Assembly (NCBI RefSeq): GCF_014656415.1 | Contig: NZ_BNCJ01000016.1 | Coordinates: forward strand, 43,023 to 107,022 | DNA: 64,000 bases | Origin: Seohaeicola zhoushanensis | GTDB lineage: Bacteria; Pseudomonadota; Alphaproteobacteria; Rhodobacterales; Rhodobacteraceae | Reading direction: 5' to 3' | In this document: one piece after another, positions 17,573 through 26,327 of the stretch | How the letters are laid out: each line of letters begins with the position of its first letter | How positions within the stretch are numbered: the stretch's first letter is position 1 | The notes under the pieces: generated by a model | Seen by the model: the letters and a program-made list of their open reading frames with translations, nothing else | The model's database searches: none | What the model was told of the DNA's origin: nothing | Position numbers and translations under genes: made by a program

Positions 17573-17596
17573 GACAGGCGCGGCAACGCGCCTGTC
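17573..17596. terminator. Hairpin between ilvD and matB
   Basis: GACAGGCGCG-GCAA-CGCGCCTGTC: a perfect 10-base stem with a GNRA-type tetraloop, 10 bases after the ilvD stop and 21 bases after the matB stop on the other strand. There is no strong U-tract, but the position between convergent genes suits a bidirectional terminator. Confidence 0.75.
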
Positions 17597-17617
17597 ACCG
17601 GTCAAGGGGCAGCCGCC

Positions 17618-19132
17618 TCAGCCGCCCGCGCTGAACACCCCGGCATATTGGTCACGCAGGATGTTCTTCTGCACCTTGCCCATGGTGTTCCGGGGCAGTT
17701 CGCTCACCACCTCCAGCACCTTGGGCTGCTTGAACCTGGCGAGCTTCTCGCCCACCGATGCCCGGATCGCGTCGAGGTCCGGGGTCGCGCCCGGTGCGGC
17801 CACCAGCACCCCCACGACGCCCTCGCCGAAATCGGGATGCGGCACCCCGATCACCGCGCTTTCCAGCACGCCGGGCTGGTCGTCGAGCACCAGCTCGACC
17901 TCCTTGGGATAGATGTTGTAACCGCCCGAGATGATCAGGTCCTTGGCCCGGCCCACGATCTGCACATAGCCGTCCGGATCCACCAGGCCGATATCGCCGG
18001 TGATGAAGAAGCCGTCCTCGCGCAGCTCGGCCTTGGTCTTCTCGGGCATCTGCCAATAGCCCTGGAACACGTTCGGCCCGCGCACCTCGATGATCCCCGC
18101 CTCGCCATCCGGCAGCGTCGCGCCGGTCTCGGGGTCGGTGATCTTCAGCTCCACCCCCGGCAGCGGGAAGCCGACGGTGCCGGCGCGCCGTTCCCCTTCA
18201 TAGGGGTTCGAGGTGTTCATATTGGTCTCGGTCATGCCGTAACGTTCGAGGATACGGTGCCCGGTGCGCGCCTCGAAGGCCTTGTGCGTCTCGGCCAGCA
18301 GCGGGGCCGAGCCGGAGGTGAACAGCCGCATCCCGCTGCAGATCGCGCGGTCGAAACGCGGGTCGGCCAGCAGGCGGGTGTAGAAGGTCGGCACCCCCAT
18401 CATCGAGGTCGCCTGGGGCAGGAAGCGCAGCACCGTGTCGACGTCGAACTTCGGCAGGTAGATCATCGAGGCCCCGGCGGCCAGCACCACGTTCGAAGCG
18501 ACGAACAGGCCGTGGGTGTGGAAGATCGGCAGCGCGTGCAGCAGCACGTCCTGCGGGGTAAAGCGCCACTCCTCCACCAACGTCAGCGCGTTCGACAGCA
18601 GGTTCGACTGGCTCAGCATCGCGCCTTTCGAGCGGCCGGTGGTCCCCGAGGTGTAGAGCAGTGCGGCTAAGTCGTCGTCGGTCCGATCGACCGGCCTGAA
18701 CTGGTCGGGCTGCCCCGCCGCCGCGTCCGAAAGGCTGCCCGTGCCGTCGGCATCCAGCGTCAGCACCCTGGCCGCGCCGGCGATCCTTCGCAGCGTCTCC
18801 TCCGAGGCCGGGCCGCAGACAACCGCGCCCGCTGCGCTGTCGCTGACGAAATACTCCAGCTCATCCGCCTTGTAGGCGGTGTTGAGCGGCAGGAAGACCA
18901 CGCCCGACATCACGCAGGCGGCATAGAGCGCCAGCGCCTCGGGCGATTTCTCGACCTGCACCGCCAGCCGGTCTCCCGGCTTCAGCCCGGCCGCCGCCAG
19001 CGCCCCGGCCTGCCGCGCGGCGATGCGCAGGAAGGCGTCGCCGCTGAGGTGGGTTCCATCCTGCAATGTGAGGAAGGTGGTGTCGCGCCCCTTCAGCGGT
19101 GCCAGCAGCCGATCATACAGCGGGTTCGCCAT
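17618..19132 (-). CDS. matB: Malonyl-CoA synthetase
   Basis: 504-residue class I adenylate-forming enzyme (malonate + CoA + ATP). Motifs: LLYTSGTTGRSKGAMLSQ (P-loop), HALPIFHTHGLFVA, FTSGSAPLLAETHKAFEARTGHRILERYGMTETNM, GDIGLVDPDGYVQIVGRAKDLIISGGYNIYPKEVE and the C-terminal catalytic lysine in ELPRNTMGKVQKN. These match MatB rather than acetyl-CoA synthetase. It is the last gene of the malonate operon after matA. Start MANPLYDRL follows GGGAGAGGGACA, in line with homologues. Confidence 0.93.
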   Translation of the reverse strand: MANPLYDRLLAPLKGRDTTFLTLQDGTHLSGDAFLRIAARQAGALAAAGLKPGDRLAVQVEKSPEALALYAACVMSGVVFLPLNTAYKADELEYFVSDSAAGAVVCGPASEETLRRIAGAARVLTLDADGTGSLSDAAAGQPDQFRPVDRTDDDLAALLYTSGTTGRSKGAMLSQSNLLSNALTLVEEWRFTPQDVLLHALPIFHTHGLFVASNVVLAAGASMIYLPKFDVDTVLRFLPQATSMMGVPTFYTRLLADPRFDRAICSGMRLFTSGSAPLLAETHKAFEARTGHRILERYGMTETNMNTSNPYEGERRAGTVGFPLPGVELKITDPETGATLPDGEAGIIEVRGPNVFQGYWQMPEKTKAELREDGFFITGDIGLVDPDGYVQIVGRAKDLIISGGYNIYPKEVELVLDDQPGVLESAVIGVPHPDFGEGVVGVLVAAPGATPDLDAIRASVGEKLARFKQPKVLEVVSELPRNTMGKVQKNILRDQYAGVFSAGG

Positions 19133-19145
19133 TGTCCCTCTCCCT

Positions 19146-20387
19146 TCACGCCGCAACGGATGTCTTGACCAGCGCCCGTACGGCCTTGCTCGCCACCACT
19201 TCCTTGTGGCTTGCGAATTTCTCGTGGTTCTCGGCGAAGTTCTCCGCCTCGTAGCGGTAATTCACCATCGCCCCCGCGCTCTCGGCCAGGCCCTTCTCCG
19301 ACAGGTCGGCCCCGGCGTGCACCGCGTGGACATAGGCCCCGTTGCCGAGGTGGAAGCGCGCCACCGGGTCATAGGGCATCCCGTCGCCGCGCTTGGCGGT
19401 CAGCAGGAACTGCGCCGCCACGGCGCGCAGGCCCTCGCTGTCGAGCGTGGCCGGGTCGATCCCCTCCTCGGCCATCCAGCGCGTCAGCGTCGGGATCGGC
19501 GACAGGGTGACGAAAGTCCCAAGCCCCGGCAGTTCGGCGGCGAGGTCTTCGGTCACCTGCTTGATCAGCGAGTTGCCAAAGGAAATGCCGGCCAGCCCCG
19601 CCTGGCAGTTCGAGATCGAGTAGAATACCGCCGTATCCGCCTCTTCCGCCGCCAGCGGCGCGCGTTCCTCGGTCAGCAGCCGCTGGACCGAGCCGGGAAT
19701 GCCCTTGGTCAGCGCTACTTCGACGAAGATCAAAGGCTCGTCCGGCATGGCCGGGTGGAAGAAGGCGAAACAGCGCCGGTCCGAGGGTTCGACCCGGCGC
19801 CGCAGGTCGTCCCAGGAATGGATCGTGTGCACCGCCTCATAGGCGATGATCTTTTCGAGGATATGCGCCGGGCTCTGCCAGTTGATCCGCCGCAGCACCA
19901 GGAAGCCCCGGTTGAACCAGGACGAGAAGAGATGCTGGAAATCCAGGTCGATCCGCGACCGCGGATCGCTGCGCGGGATCAGCCGCAAGAGGTCGGCGCG
20001 CATCGCCACCAGCTGTGGCGTCGCGCCCGGCACCCGGTTGAGCCGCCGCGCCAGTTCCTGCCGCTTCGGCTCGGCCGCCTGCAGGAAGGCGCCATAGGCG
20101 GCCTGCCCCGGCTCGGCCTCGAAGGCGTCGAGAGCCGCGCGCACCTGGGTGATGTCGATGCCGAGATCGCCGGCGAGATGGTCGAAGAAGGCCAGCTTGC
20201 CGGCATCGTCGAGCGCACCATAGCGGTCGAGGATCTGCGCCGCCGTGGTCATCCCCGAAATCTCGCCATTGCCCGACAGCAGGTCGGCGATCAGCGCCTC
20301 GGTGCTGCGGGTGTCCGGCGCGCCGCCAAGCCGCCAGGGCGTATTTCGCGAGAACAGCGTGGCGAGAACGCCGGACAGCAGGCTCAT
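19146..20387 (-). CDS. matA: Malonyl-CoA decarboxylase
   Basis: 413 residues. It decarboxylates malonyl-CoA to acetyl-CoA. An all-helical N-terminal domain (LDDAGKLAFFDHLAGDLGIDITQVRAAL) precedes a GNAT-like catalytic domain with CFAFFHPAMPDEPLIFVEVAL, FYSISNCQAGLAGISFGNSLIKQV, TFVTLSPIPTLTRWM and ARFHLGNGAYVHAVHAGADLSEKGLAESAGAMVNYRY. The last of these is conserved in human and bacterial MCD. Start by ATGA overlap with the upstream permease gene; an upstream extension inside the permease is rejected. Confidence 0.94.
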   Translation of the reverse strand: MSLLSGVLATLFSRNTPWRLGGAPDTRSTEALIADLLSGNGEISGMTTAAQILDRYGALDDAGKLAFFDHLAGDLGIDITQVRAALDAFEAEPGQAAYGAFLQAAEPKRQELARRLNRVPGATPQLVAMRADLLRLIPRSDPRSRIDLDFQHLFSSWFNRGFLVLRRINWQSPAHILEKIIAYEAVHTIHSWDDLRRRVEPSDRRCFAFFHPAMPDEPLIFVEVALTKGIPGSVQRLLTEERAPLAAEEADTAVFYSISNCQAGLAGISFGNSLIKQVTEDLAAELPGLGTFVTLSPIPTLTRWMAEEGIDPATLDSEGLRAVAAQFLLTAKRGDGMPYDPVARFHLGNGAYVHAVHAGADLSEKGLAESAGAMVNYRYEAENFAENHEKFASHKEVVASKAVRALVKTSVAA

Positions 20388-21703
20388 ATCGCGACCCCCA
20401 TGACAGCCTCGGGCAGCCAGGTGGCCAGACCCGGGAAGATGCACATCAGGATGATGGCCAGGATCATGCAGCCGACGAAGGGCATCGACCCGACCAGGAT
20501 CTGCCGCAGCGTGATGTCCGGCGCGATGCCGTTGATCACGTAGAGGTTCAGCCCGACCGGCGGCGTGATGAGTCCGATCTCCATGTTGATCGTCACGATC
20601 ACCGCGAACCAATAGGGGTCAAACCCCGCCGCGGTGATGATCGGCAGCAGGATCGGCGCCGACATCAGGATCACCGCGACCGGCGGCAGGAAGAAGCCGG
20701 CAACGAGCAGGAACAGGTTGATCACCGCCATCAGCACCCAGCGGTTGACGTCCAGCGCCGCGATGTATTGCGCCACCGACTGGGTCACGACCAGCGAGGA
20801 CAGCATGAAGCTGAACACGCCCGCCGCGCCGATGATGAAGAGGATCATCACGCTCTCGCGGGTGCTGTCGCGCAGCACCACCCAGAGGTCGCGGCCGCTG
20901 AACATGCGATAGATTACGATGGCCGCGAGGATGCAGAGCATCGCGCCCACGGCGGCGGTCTCCGAGGGCGTCGCCACCCCTCCGTAAAGCGCGTAGAGCA
21001 CGCCGGCGATGATCGCCAGGAACGGCAGCACGCGGGGCAGGATCTCGAACCGCTGCCGCCAGGAATAGCGCGCCGAGACCAGCGCGGCGCTGGCTGCCCC
21101 CCGCCGCCAGGTGTCGAAAATCGCCCAGGCGATGAACAGCAGCGTCAGCAGGATGCCGGGAAGGACCCCGGCGAGGAACAGCCGCCCGATCGAAGTTTCG
21201 GTGGCGATGCCATAGACGATCATCGTGACCGAGGGCGGGATCAAGATGCCCAGCGTCCCCCCGGCGGCGATCGACCCGGCGGCCACCTCGGGCGGATAGC
21301 CACGGCGGCGCATCTCGGGAATGCCCATCTTGCCGATGGCCGCGCAGGTCGCGGGGCTCGACCCGGACATCGCGGCAAACAGGGCGCAGGCGCCGAGGTT
21401 CGACACCACCAGCCCGCCAGGCACCTTGGTCAGCCAGCGCTCCAGCGCCTCGTAAAGGTCAGGCCCCGCCCGGGTCGAGGCGATGGCCGCGCCCATGATG
21501 ATGAACATGGGGATCGACAGCAGGGCAAAGCTGTTCAGCTCGGCATAGAACAGTTCGGGCAGCGCCTCGAGCGCGCGCGGGCCGTCGAAGATCCAAAGGA
21601 ACAGGGTGGCGACGATCAGCAGGCCGACGGCCACCGATACGCCCGAGAACAGGACGACGACCGTCGCGATGGCGACCAGCAGGCCAAGCGTGAGGGGATC
21701 CAT
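20384..21703 (-). CDS. matM: Malonate TRAP transporter large permease (MatM)
   Basis: 439-residue DctM-type membrane protein (YAELNSFALLSIPMFIIMGAAIASTRAG, AAGGTLGILIPPSVTMIVYGIATETSIGRLFLAGVLPG, INMEIGLITPPVGLNLYVINGIAPD). It overlaps matA (ATGA) and matQ (one base, TGATG). By synteny with the matPQMAB operon known in Sinorhizobium it should import malonate, though the substrate is inferred from the adjacent malonyl-CoA synthetase and decarboxylase genes. Confidence 0.92.
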   Translation of the reverse strand: MDPLTLGLLVAIATVVVLFSGVSVAVGLLIVATLFLWIFDGPRALEALPELFYAELNSFALLSIPMFIIMGAAIASTRAGPDLYEALERWLTKVPGGLVVSNLGACALFAAMSGSSPATCAAIGKMGIPEMRRRGYPPEVAAGSIAAGGTLGILIPPSVTMIVYGIATETSIGRLFLAGVLPGILLTLLFIAWAIFDTWRRGAASAALVSARYSWRQRFEILPRVLPFLAIIAGVLYALYGGVATPSETAAVGAMLCILAAIVIYRMFSGRDLWVVLRDSTRESVMILFIIGAAGVFSFMLSSLVVTQSVAQYIAALDVNRWVLMAVINLFLLVAGFFLPPVAVILMSAPILLPIITAAGFDPYWFAVIVTINMEIGLITPPVGLNLYVINGIAPDITLRQILVGSMPFVGCMILAIILMCIFPGLATWLPEAVMGVAI

Positions 21704-22302
21704 CAGTCGGGGCTCCGTTCGGGGTGAGGCTCGGGCAGTTCATCGGAGGGGCCGAAGGAGGCCAGCCAGAGATCGGCGAGCAGCTGCAACAGGTAAAGGG
21801 CAAAGCCGAGCGGCACGGAAAGATAGGTGATCCAGAGCGGAAACGCCCATACAGACTCTGATTTCCAGCCCCGCTTCCAGGCGAGGTGGAACATTTCCCA
21901 ACCATACCAGACCATGGCCGCGATCATCGCGATGGTCGACAGCATGACCACCACGGCCAGAACGCGCCGCGCCGCCGGCGGGATCAGCTGCGGCAGCAGG
22001 TCGACACCGACATGCCCGCGCAGGCGCTGAACATAGGGCAGGCCCAGCAGGGTCGCGCCGATCATCAGGTAGATCACCGCCTCTGTCTGCCAGATGGTCG
22101 ACTGCCCCAGCACGCCGCGCACGAAGATCATGTGGCAGGTGATCAGCACCGAGGCGAAGATCATCAGCGACGCCGCGACGCCGAAGGCCGTCGACACCAT
22201 GCCAATTGCACGGATCGGTGCCGGCGGCCGATACCCGGCGCGCGATGGTCGCGCACCGGGGGTGCCACCCGCCGATCGGGGATCAACGGGCGCCTGTGTC
22301 AT
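21703..22302 (-). CDS. matQ: Malonate TRAP transporter small permease (MatQ)
   Basis: 199-residue DctQ-type protein with four hydrophobic segments (LMIFASVLITCHMIFVRGVLG; AVIYLMIGATLLGLPYVQRLRGHVGVDLLPQLIP; VLAVVVMLSTIAMIAAMVWYGWEMF; LWITYLSVPLGFALYLLQLLADL). The N-terminal 30 residues are Pro/Arg-rich and cytoplasmic. Start ATG overlaps the matP stop as ATGA. Confidence 0.9.
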   Translation of the reverse strand: MTQAPVDPRSAGGTPGARPSRAGYRPPAPIRAIGMVSTAFGVAASLMIFASVLITCHMIFVRGVLGQSTIWQTEAVIYLMIGATLLGLPYVQRLRGHVGVDLLPQLIPPAARRVLAVVVMLSTIAMIAAMVWYGWEMFHLAWKRGWKSESVWAFPLWITYLSVPLGFALYLLQLLADLWLASFGPSDELPEPHPERSPD

Positions 22303-23288
22303 TCGACCGACAGCGCCATGTCGAGCAGCTCCTGGCCGCCCTCGACCGAAGCCGCGAAGGACGGATAGGAGGTGGTCTTGGCCAGCTCACGCCAGGCGTC
22401 GAAATCGGCCTGGGTCATCTCGGCGATCTCGACACCCGCGTCGGCAAAGGCCTTGGTCGTCACCGCGTCGCCCGCCTTGGCCTGCTCCAGGTACCAGGCT
22501 TCGGCCTTGGCCGAAGCATCGGTCAGCGCCTTCTGCTGTTCGGCGCTCAGCCCGTCGAAGGTGGTCTTGTTGATGAGCAGCGGCTGATACATGAACCACA
22601 GCGCGGTTTCGCCCGCCGGGGTATAGCACTTGAGCTGTTCGTACAGGCGATAGCTGAGGAAGCTCTCGGACGAGGTGTTGGTTGCATCCAGCACGCCGGT
22701 CTGCAGCGCCGAGTAGATCTCGGACGAGGCCATCGACGAAATCGAGGCTCCGGCGCCCGCCAGCATCTCCTCGAACGACTTGCCCGCCGCGCGGATCGTC
22801 ACGCCCTGCACGTCGGCGGGCTTGGTGATGCAGCCCTTGTTAGAGCCGAATCCGCCGGCGAGATAGCCATGCACCAGCGTCTTCACGTCGTCGCCGGTCA
22901 TGATATCCTCGATCTTCGCCATGAAGGGCGAGGCCGAGAGGCGCGCGGCGTGGTCGTGGTTCTTCACCAGGCCCGGCATCAGGGTCAGGTTGTAGGCCGG
23001 CTGCTGACCGCCCGCGTAGGACAGCGGAAAAATGGTCATGTCGAGCTGGCCCCGGCTGAGCGGGGTGTACTGCTCGCGGGCCTTGAACAGGGTCTGGTTC
23101 GGGAAGATCTGGATTTCCAGATCGACATTGGCCGCCTTCACCTCGTCCGCGACCATCTGCGCGACCTGGTGGCGCACGTCGCCTTCCGACCACTGGTGCG
23201 ACAGTTTCAGCGTCTCGGCCCAGGCAGCGCCGCTGCCGAATGCCGCAAGAATGGCGAGCGTGCTCGCCGCGAGAATGCGTTTCGTCAT
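22299..23288 (-). CDS. matP: Malonate TRAP transporter periplasmic binding protein (MatP)
   Basis: 329 residues with a signal peptide (MTKRILAASTLAILAAFGSGAAWA, cleavage before ETLK) and the DctP pattern (LSHQWSEGDVRHQVAQMVADEVKA, FKAREQYTPLSRGQLDMTIFPLSYAGGQ, IRAAGKSFEEMLAGAGASISSMASSEIYSALQTGVLDATNTSSESF). A GGAGGAGAC ribosome-binding site fixes the start. First gene of matPQMAB; its promoter faces the GntR gene across about 100 bases that contain a TTGACA box (minus strand, 23362-23367) and the TTGTATACAA palindrome. Confidence 0.92.
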   Translation of the reverse strand: MTKRILAASTLAILAAFGSGAAWAETLKLSHQWSEGDVRHQVAQMVADEVKAANVDLEIQIFPNQTLFKAREQYTPLSRGQLDMTIFPLSYAGGQQPAYNLTLMPGLVKNHDHAARLSASPFMAKIEDIMTGDDVKTLVHGYLAGGFGSNKGCITKPADVQGVTIRAAGKSFEEMLAGAGASISSMASSEIYSALQTGVLDATNTSSESFLSYRLYEQLKCYTPAGETALWFMYQPLLINKTTFDGLSAEQQKALTDASAKAEAWYLEQAKAGDAVTTKAFADAGVEIAEMTQADFDAWRELAKTTSYPSFAASVEGGQELLDMALSVE

Positions 23289-23372
23289 GATGTCTCCTCC
23301 CAAGGCGCCATGTTTCCTCCCGGCGCCGGATGGGCGACATCAGGCAGCCTATTGCGTACCTTGTCAACCTTC

Positions 23373-23382
23373 TTGTATACAA
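23373..23382. promoter_or_regulatory. TTGTATACAA palindrome, putative GntR operator
   Basis: A perfect 10-base palindrome lies directly upstream of the GntR start and next to a TTGACA element reading toward matP. Many FCD-type GntR regulators bind TTGT-N2-ACAA-like operators. Position between the divergent genes implies control of both. Confidence 0.6.
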
Positions 23383-23387
23383 AAAGT

Positions 23388-24062
23388 ATGTCCTTGAATA
23401 TTTCAGCCCCTGAACCGCGCAGTCGTTCGGACCAGATCGCCCAGATTCTGGAAGATCAGATCCTCATGGGCCGATTCGCGCCGGGTGCCCGGCTGGACGA
23501 GGTCAGCCTCGCAGAAGAGCACAAGGTCTCCCGCACCCCTATCCGCGAGGCCTTCCACCGACTCGCCCAGTCCGGGCTGGTCGTGCAGCAGCCGCGCCGC
23601 GGCGTCTTCGTGCGCACCGCCTCGCCGGTCGAGATCCTGGAGATGTTCGAGGTCATGGCCGAAGTCGAAGCCGCCTGCGGCCGCCTCGCCGCCCGGCGCG
23701 CCACCGATTCCGATATCGCCGAACTGCGGCAGGCCAATGCCGAATGCCAGAAGGCGCGCGAAGCCGGCGACGTCGACCTCTACTACCACAAGAACGGCGT
23801 GTTCCATCACCTGCTCTACGCCCAGTCGGGCAACCGCTTCCTCGAACAGGAAGCGTCAAGGCTGCATCGCCGCCTCAAGCCCTACCGCCGGATGCAACTC
23901 TTCCTGCGCGGCCGCCTGCAACAGTCGATGGAGGAACATACCGCCATCGTCGAGGCCATCGCCGCCGGAGACGCCCCCCGCGCGGCCGACCTGCTGCGCG
24001 ATCACGTGGCGGTGCAGGGCGAGAAGTTCCACCACGTGATGTCTCACCTGCCCGAGGCGTGA
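23388..24062 (+). CDS. gtrA: GntR-family (FCD) regulator of the malonate operon
   Basis: 224 residues. The N-terminal winged helix is SDQIAQILEDQILMGRFAPGARLDEVSLAEEHKVSRTPIREAFHRLAQSGLV. An all-helical FCD effector domain (VEILEMFEVMAEVEAACGRLAARRAT... MEEHTAIVEAIAAGDAPRAADLLRDHV) carries the Asp/His set that usually binds a metal and an organic acid. Divergent from matPQMAB, as GtrA is in Sinorhizobium; malonate or a related acid is the likely effector. No clear Shine-Dalgarno precedes the ATG, so the message may be leaderless. The in-frame 394-codon extension upstream is antisense to matP/matQ and is rejected. Confidence 0.85.
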   Translation: MSLNISAPEPRSRSDQIAQILEDQILMGRFAPGARLDEVSLAEEHKVSRTPIREAFHRLAQSGLVVQQPRRGVFVRTASPVEILEMFEVMAEVEAACGRLAARRATDSDIAELRQANAECQKAREAGDVDLYYHKNGVFHHLLYAQSGNRFLEQEASRLHRRLKPYRRMQLFLRGRLQQSMEEHTAIVEAIAAGDAPRAADLLRDHVAVQGEKFHHVMSHLPEA

Positions 24063-24288
24063 CGGCTGCGGTCATTCCTGAAATGGCGGGGCAACAGCGT
24101 CCGGTTCGTCCCCAGGCCGCTCCATACCGGGCGAGATCGTCGCGCCTGCGGCAGAGATCTTGTCGCGGGGCACATGGCGGAAACATATTCGCACATGTTT
24201 TTGGTCTCGATGCCGGTCGCCGGGACACAGGTGCACCACCTGATTTATCCCGAGTTCCGGCGCATAGTGCCCCTGCGCGGCATCACTC

Positions 24289-24885
24289 TCACGAAGACCC
24301 AGCCACACCCGCGTCTTCCAGCTGCTCCCGGTCCGGCAGGTCGCGCAGGCTCTCCAGGCCGAAAACGGCCAGAAACTGCTCGGTGGTCACGAACGTATAG
24401 GGCGCCCCGCGCCGGGGCGACCTTGGCCCGGTCCCGATCAGCCCGCGCCCGTGCAGCCGTCCGATCAGGTCGCGGCTGATCTCCTTGCCGAAGATCTCGC
24501 CAAGCCCGTCGCGCGTGATCGGCTGGTGATAGGCCACGGCGGCCAGCACCGCGATGTCGAATTCGCTCAGGTTGAGGTCCTGATGCCCCAGGTCCGCGGC
24601 CGCGCGGATCGCAGGCGCATAGGCGGGTCGGGTCCGGAACATCCAGCCGTCGGCCACCCTGACAAGTTCGAAGGCCCGGCCCGCGAGGTCGACGGCAAGA
24701 TCCTCGACCAGCAGTTCGACCGACGCCCCCTGCCCCACGACGCGGGCCAGGTCCTCACGCGGCACCGGCGAGGCCGAGGCGAAGAGCACCGCCTCGATGC
24801 GCCGCATCCACTCGCGCCAGCGCAGCTCGGGCGGCAGGTCGGCCAAGTCGCGGTCCAGCTCCGGTTCGGAACGATCCTTCGCCAT
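24289..24885 (-). CDS. scpB: ScpB-like segregation and condensation protein
   Basis: 198 residues with the paired winged-helix pattern of ScpB: RRIEAVLFASASPVPREDLARVVG, ALAVDLAGRAFELVRVADGWMFRTRPAYAPAI, LSEFDIAVLAAVAYHQPITRDGLGEIFGKEISRDLIGRLHGRGLIGTGPRSPRRGAPYTFVTTEQFLAVFGLESLRDLP. Chromosomal ScpB works with ScpA and SMC. Neither is present here, and the gene sits two bases downstream of a DUF1403 gene, so this is probably a plasmid-type ScpB paralogue. No gene is visible in the roughly 225 bases between it and the GntR stop. Confidence 0.85.
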   Translation of the reverse strand: MAKDRSEPELDRDLADLPPELRWREWMRRIEAVLFASASPVPREDLARVVGQGASVELLVEDLAVDLAGRAFELVRVADGWMFRTRPAYAPAIRAAADLGHQDLNLSEFDIAVLAAVAYHQPITRDGLGEIFGKEISRDLIGRLHGRGLIGTGPRSPRRGAPYTFVTTEQFLAVFGLESLRDLPDREQLEDAGVAGSS

Positions 24886-24887
24886 CC

Positions 24888-25772
24888 CTAGACCCCGTAG
24901 AGCCGGAAGGTGTCGCGGCCAGTCAGCTCGCGCACCGCGCCGAGATCGACCAGCCGGTCGCACAGCCGCCGCGCCGCACGGTCCGGCAAGGGCAGGGCCG
25001 CAGCGGCAACGGCGTCGCGGGTCAGGAACATCTCGACCGCCTGCGCCGCCCCCTTCGCGCGCAGCTTCGGCGCGACGGCTTGCAGGTGCGCGGCGCGACG
25101 CGCGAGGTCGCTGGCCAAACGCAGCGCCTCGGTCGCCGACGCGATAGCCGCGCGGTGACAGGCCAGGGCGAGGTCCTCCCCACGCTTGCGCAGGTCGGCG
25201 CGGTTCAGGCCAAGGGCGAGCAGCGGCACCAGGGTTTTCCACCCCAGCGCCTGGGTCAGGACAGCATCGGCAACCAGCAGACCTGGAACCTCCGTGCCCG
25301 GCATCGCGTCCAGGGCCAGCTCCAGCGCCATGGCCGCGCGCCGCACCGGGGCACCGGTCCCGGCATCGAGCCAGCCCGCGATCCGCTCAGGATCAAGCCC
25401 CGGCAGTGCCCGGTGCAAGGCCTTCACCGACACCGGCCGCTCGACGGCCCGCCGCCAGGCGAGGTAGGTCTCGCCTCCCGGCCCGGGCAGGTCGCCGGGA
25501 CGCAGCAGGTGCAGGACATCGCGCAGGTCGCCCGCCCGTTCCGGCCGGTCGGAAAAGGCCACGCAGGCCTCGGCGGCACGCAGGGCCAGGCGCTCGCGGA
25601 ACAGCGCCTGGGGCATGTCCGGATGGCTCACCACCAGATGCAGCTGCCCCAAGGCCGCCCCCGACATGAAGGAAACATCTTCAAGCGCTTCGGCGCGGCC
25701 CTTGGTGATCCAGGCCGGCATCCGGTCAATACTTCCGGTATCGCTTGGGGGAACCGCGGGGGCAAATGTCAT
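24888..25772 (-). CDS. DUF1403-family protein
   Basis: 294 residues, mostly helical, no membrane segments, function unknown. It begins MTFAPAVPPSDTGS and carries WITKGRAEALEDVSFMSGAALGQLHLVV, DMPQALFRERLALRAAEACVAF and a C-terminal winged-helix-like end (LPDRAARRLCDRLVDLGAVRELTGRDTFRLYGV). DUF1403 proteins occur mainly on alphaproteobacterial plasmids, often beside an ScpB-like gene. It is the upstream member of a two-gene operon with scpB (TAG-GG-ATG junction). A second, truncated copy lies at 62551, and the 29 bases before the start are almost identical in both. Confidence 0.85.
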   Translation of the reverse strand: MTFAPAVPPSDTGSIDRMPAWITKGRAEALEDVSFMSGAALGQLHLVVSHPDMPQALFRERLALRAAEACVAFSDRPERAGDLRDVLHLLRPGDLPGPGGETYLAWRRAVERPVSVKALHRALPGLDPERIAGWLDAGTGAPVRRAAMALELALDAMPGTEVPGLLVADAVLTQALGWKTLVPLLALGLNRADLRKRGEDLALACHRAAIASATEALRLASDLARRAAHLQAVAPKLRAKGAAQAVEMFLTRDAVAAAALPLPDRAARRLCDRLVDLGAVRELTGRDTFRLYGV

Positions 25773-25773
25773 G

Positions 25774-25802
25774 CCGCAACCCTATCCGGTGACGGCGCTT
25801 TC
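25774..25802 (-). promoter_or_regulatory. Conserved leader of the DUF1403 gene
   Basis: The 29 bases immediately upstream of the DUF1403 ATG match those upstream of the truncated copy (62521-62549) at 26 positions, then diverge. The block contains GAAAGCGCCGTCAC and TAGGGTTGCGG before ATG. It probably holds the ribosome-binding region and perhaps an operator. Confidence 0.55.
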
Positions 25803-25850
25803 TTCCATAGAATTGCGCGTTATCCGCCCCGAAGGCCAGATACCCTGCGT

Positions 25851-26327
25851 TCAGAACCGCAGCGGCGCGTTGGTCTTGACCTCCTTGATCACGAAGAAGG
25901 TCCGGGCCTGCCGCACACCCGGCAAGGCGATCAGCTTGCTGGTGTGCAGCCGGTTGAAGTCGGCCATGTCCGACACCCTTATGCGCAGCAGGTAATCGAA
26001 GTCGCCCGCCACCAGGTCGCAATCGAGAATTGACTCCTCGTCGGCAATCGCGGCCTCGAATGCGGCGAAGCTCTCCGGCGTCGAACGGTCCAGCACTATG
26101 CCCACCATCACAAGCGCCCCCAGCCCCACCTTCTGCGGGTCGATCACGGCCCTGACACCGGTGATGTAGCCCTCTTCGAAAAGCCGCTGGGTTCTACGGT
26201 GACAGGTCGCCGGGCTGACGTTGATCCGCTGCGCAAGTTCCGCATTGGTCAGCCGCCCGTCCGCCTGAAGCAGTCGCAAGAGCGTCTTCTCCGCCCGGCT
26301 TAGCGGCAGTTTATCCTTGCTTTCCAA
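25851..26327 (-). CDS. acdR: Lrp/AsnC-family regulator of ACC deaminase (AcdR)
   Basis: About 158 residues: HTH (RAEKTLLRLLQADGRLTNAELAQRINVSPATCHRRTQRLFEEGYI) plus RAM domain (ALVMVGIVLDRSTPESFAAFEAAI ... ARTFFVIKEVKT). It is divergent from acdS, as in Azospirillum, Bradyrhizobium and Pseudomonas, where the Lrp-like AcdR activates ACC deaminase. Start choice: there is no ATG. A TTG at 26327 follows AAGGAGGG with seven-base spacing, so I use it; a GTG at 26354 would place the Shine-Dalgarno inside the coding region. Confidence 0.87.
   Translation of the reverse strand: MESKDKLPLSRAEKTLLRLLQADGRLTNAELAQRINVSPATCHRRTQRLFEEGYITGVRAVIDPQKVGLGALVMVGIVLDRSTPESFAAFEAAIADEESILDCDLVAGDFDYLLRIRVSDMADFNRLHTSKLIALPGVRQARTFFVIKEVKTNAPLRF

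Noticed and set aside
22206..23387. 394-codon N-terminal extension of the GntR gene
   Set aside because: Antisense to matP and matQ; the GntR fold begins at 23388 and no RBS supports the longer form.
24072..24308. 78-codon minus-strand frame after scpB
   Set aside because: Overlaps the scpB end by 20 bases, no RBS, no recognisable fold.
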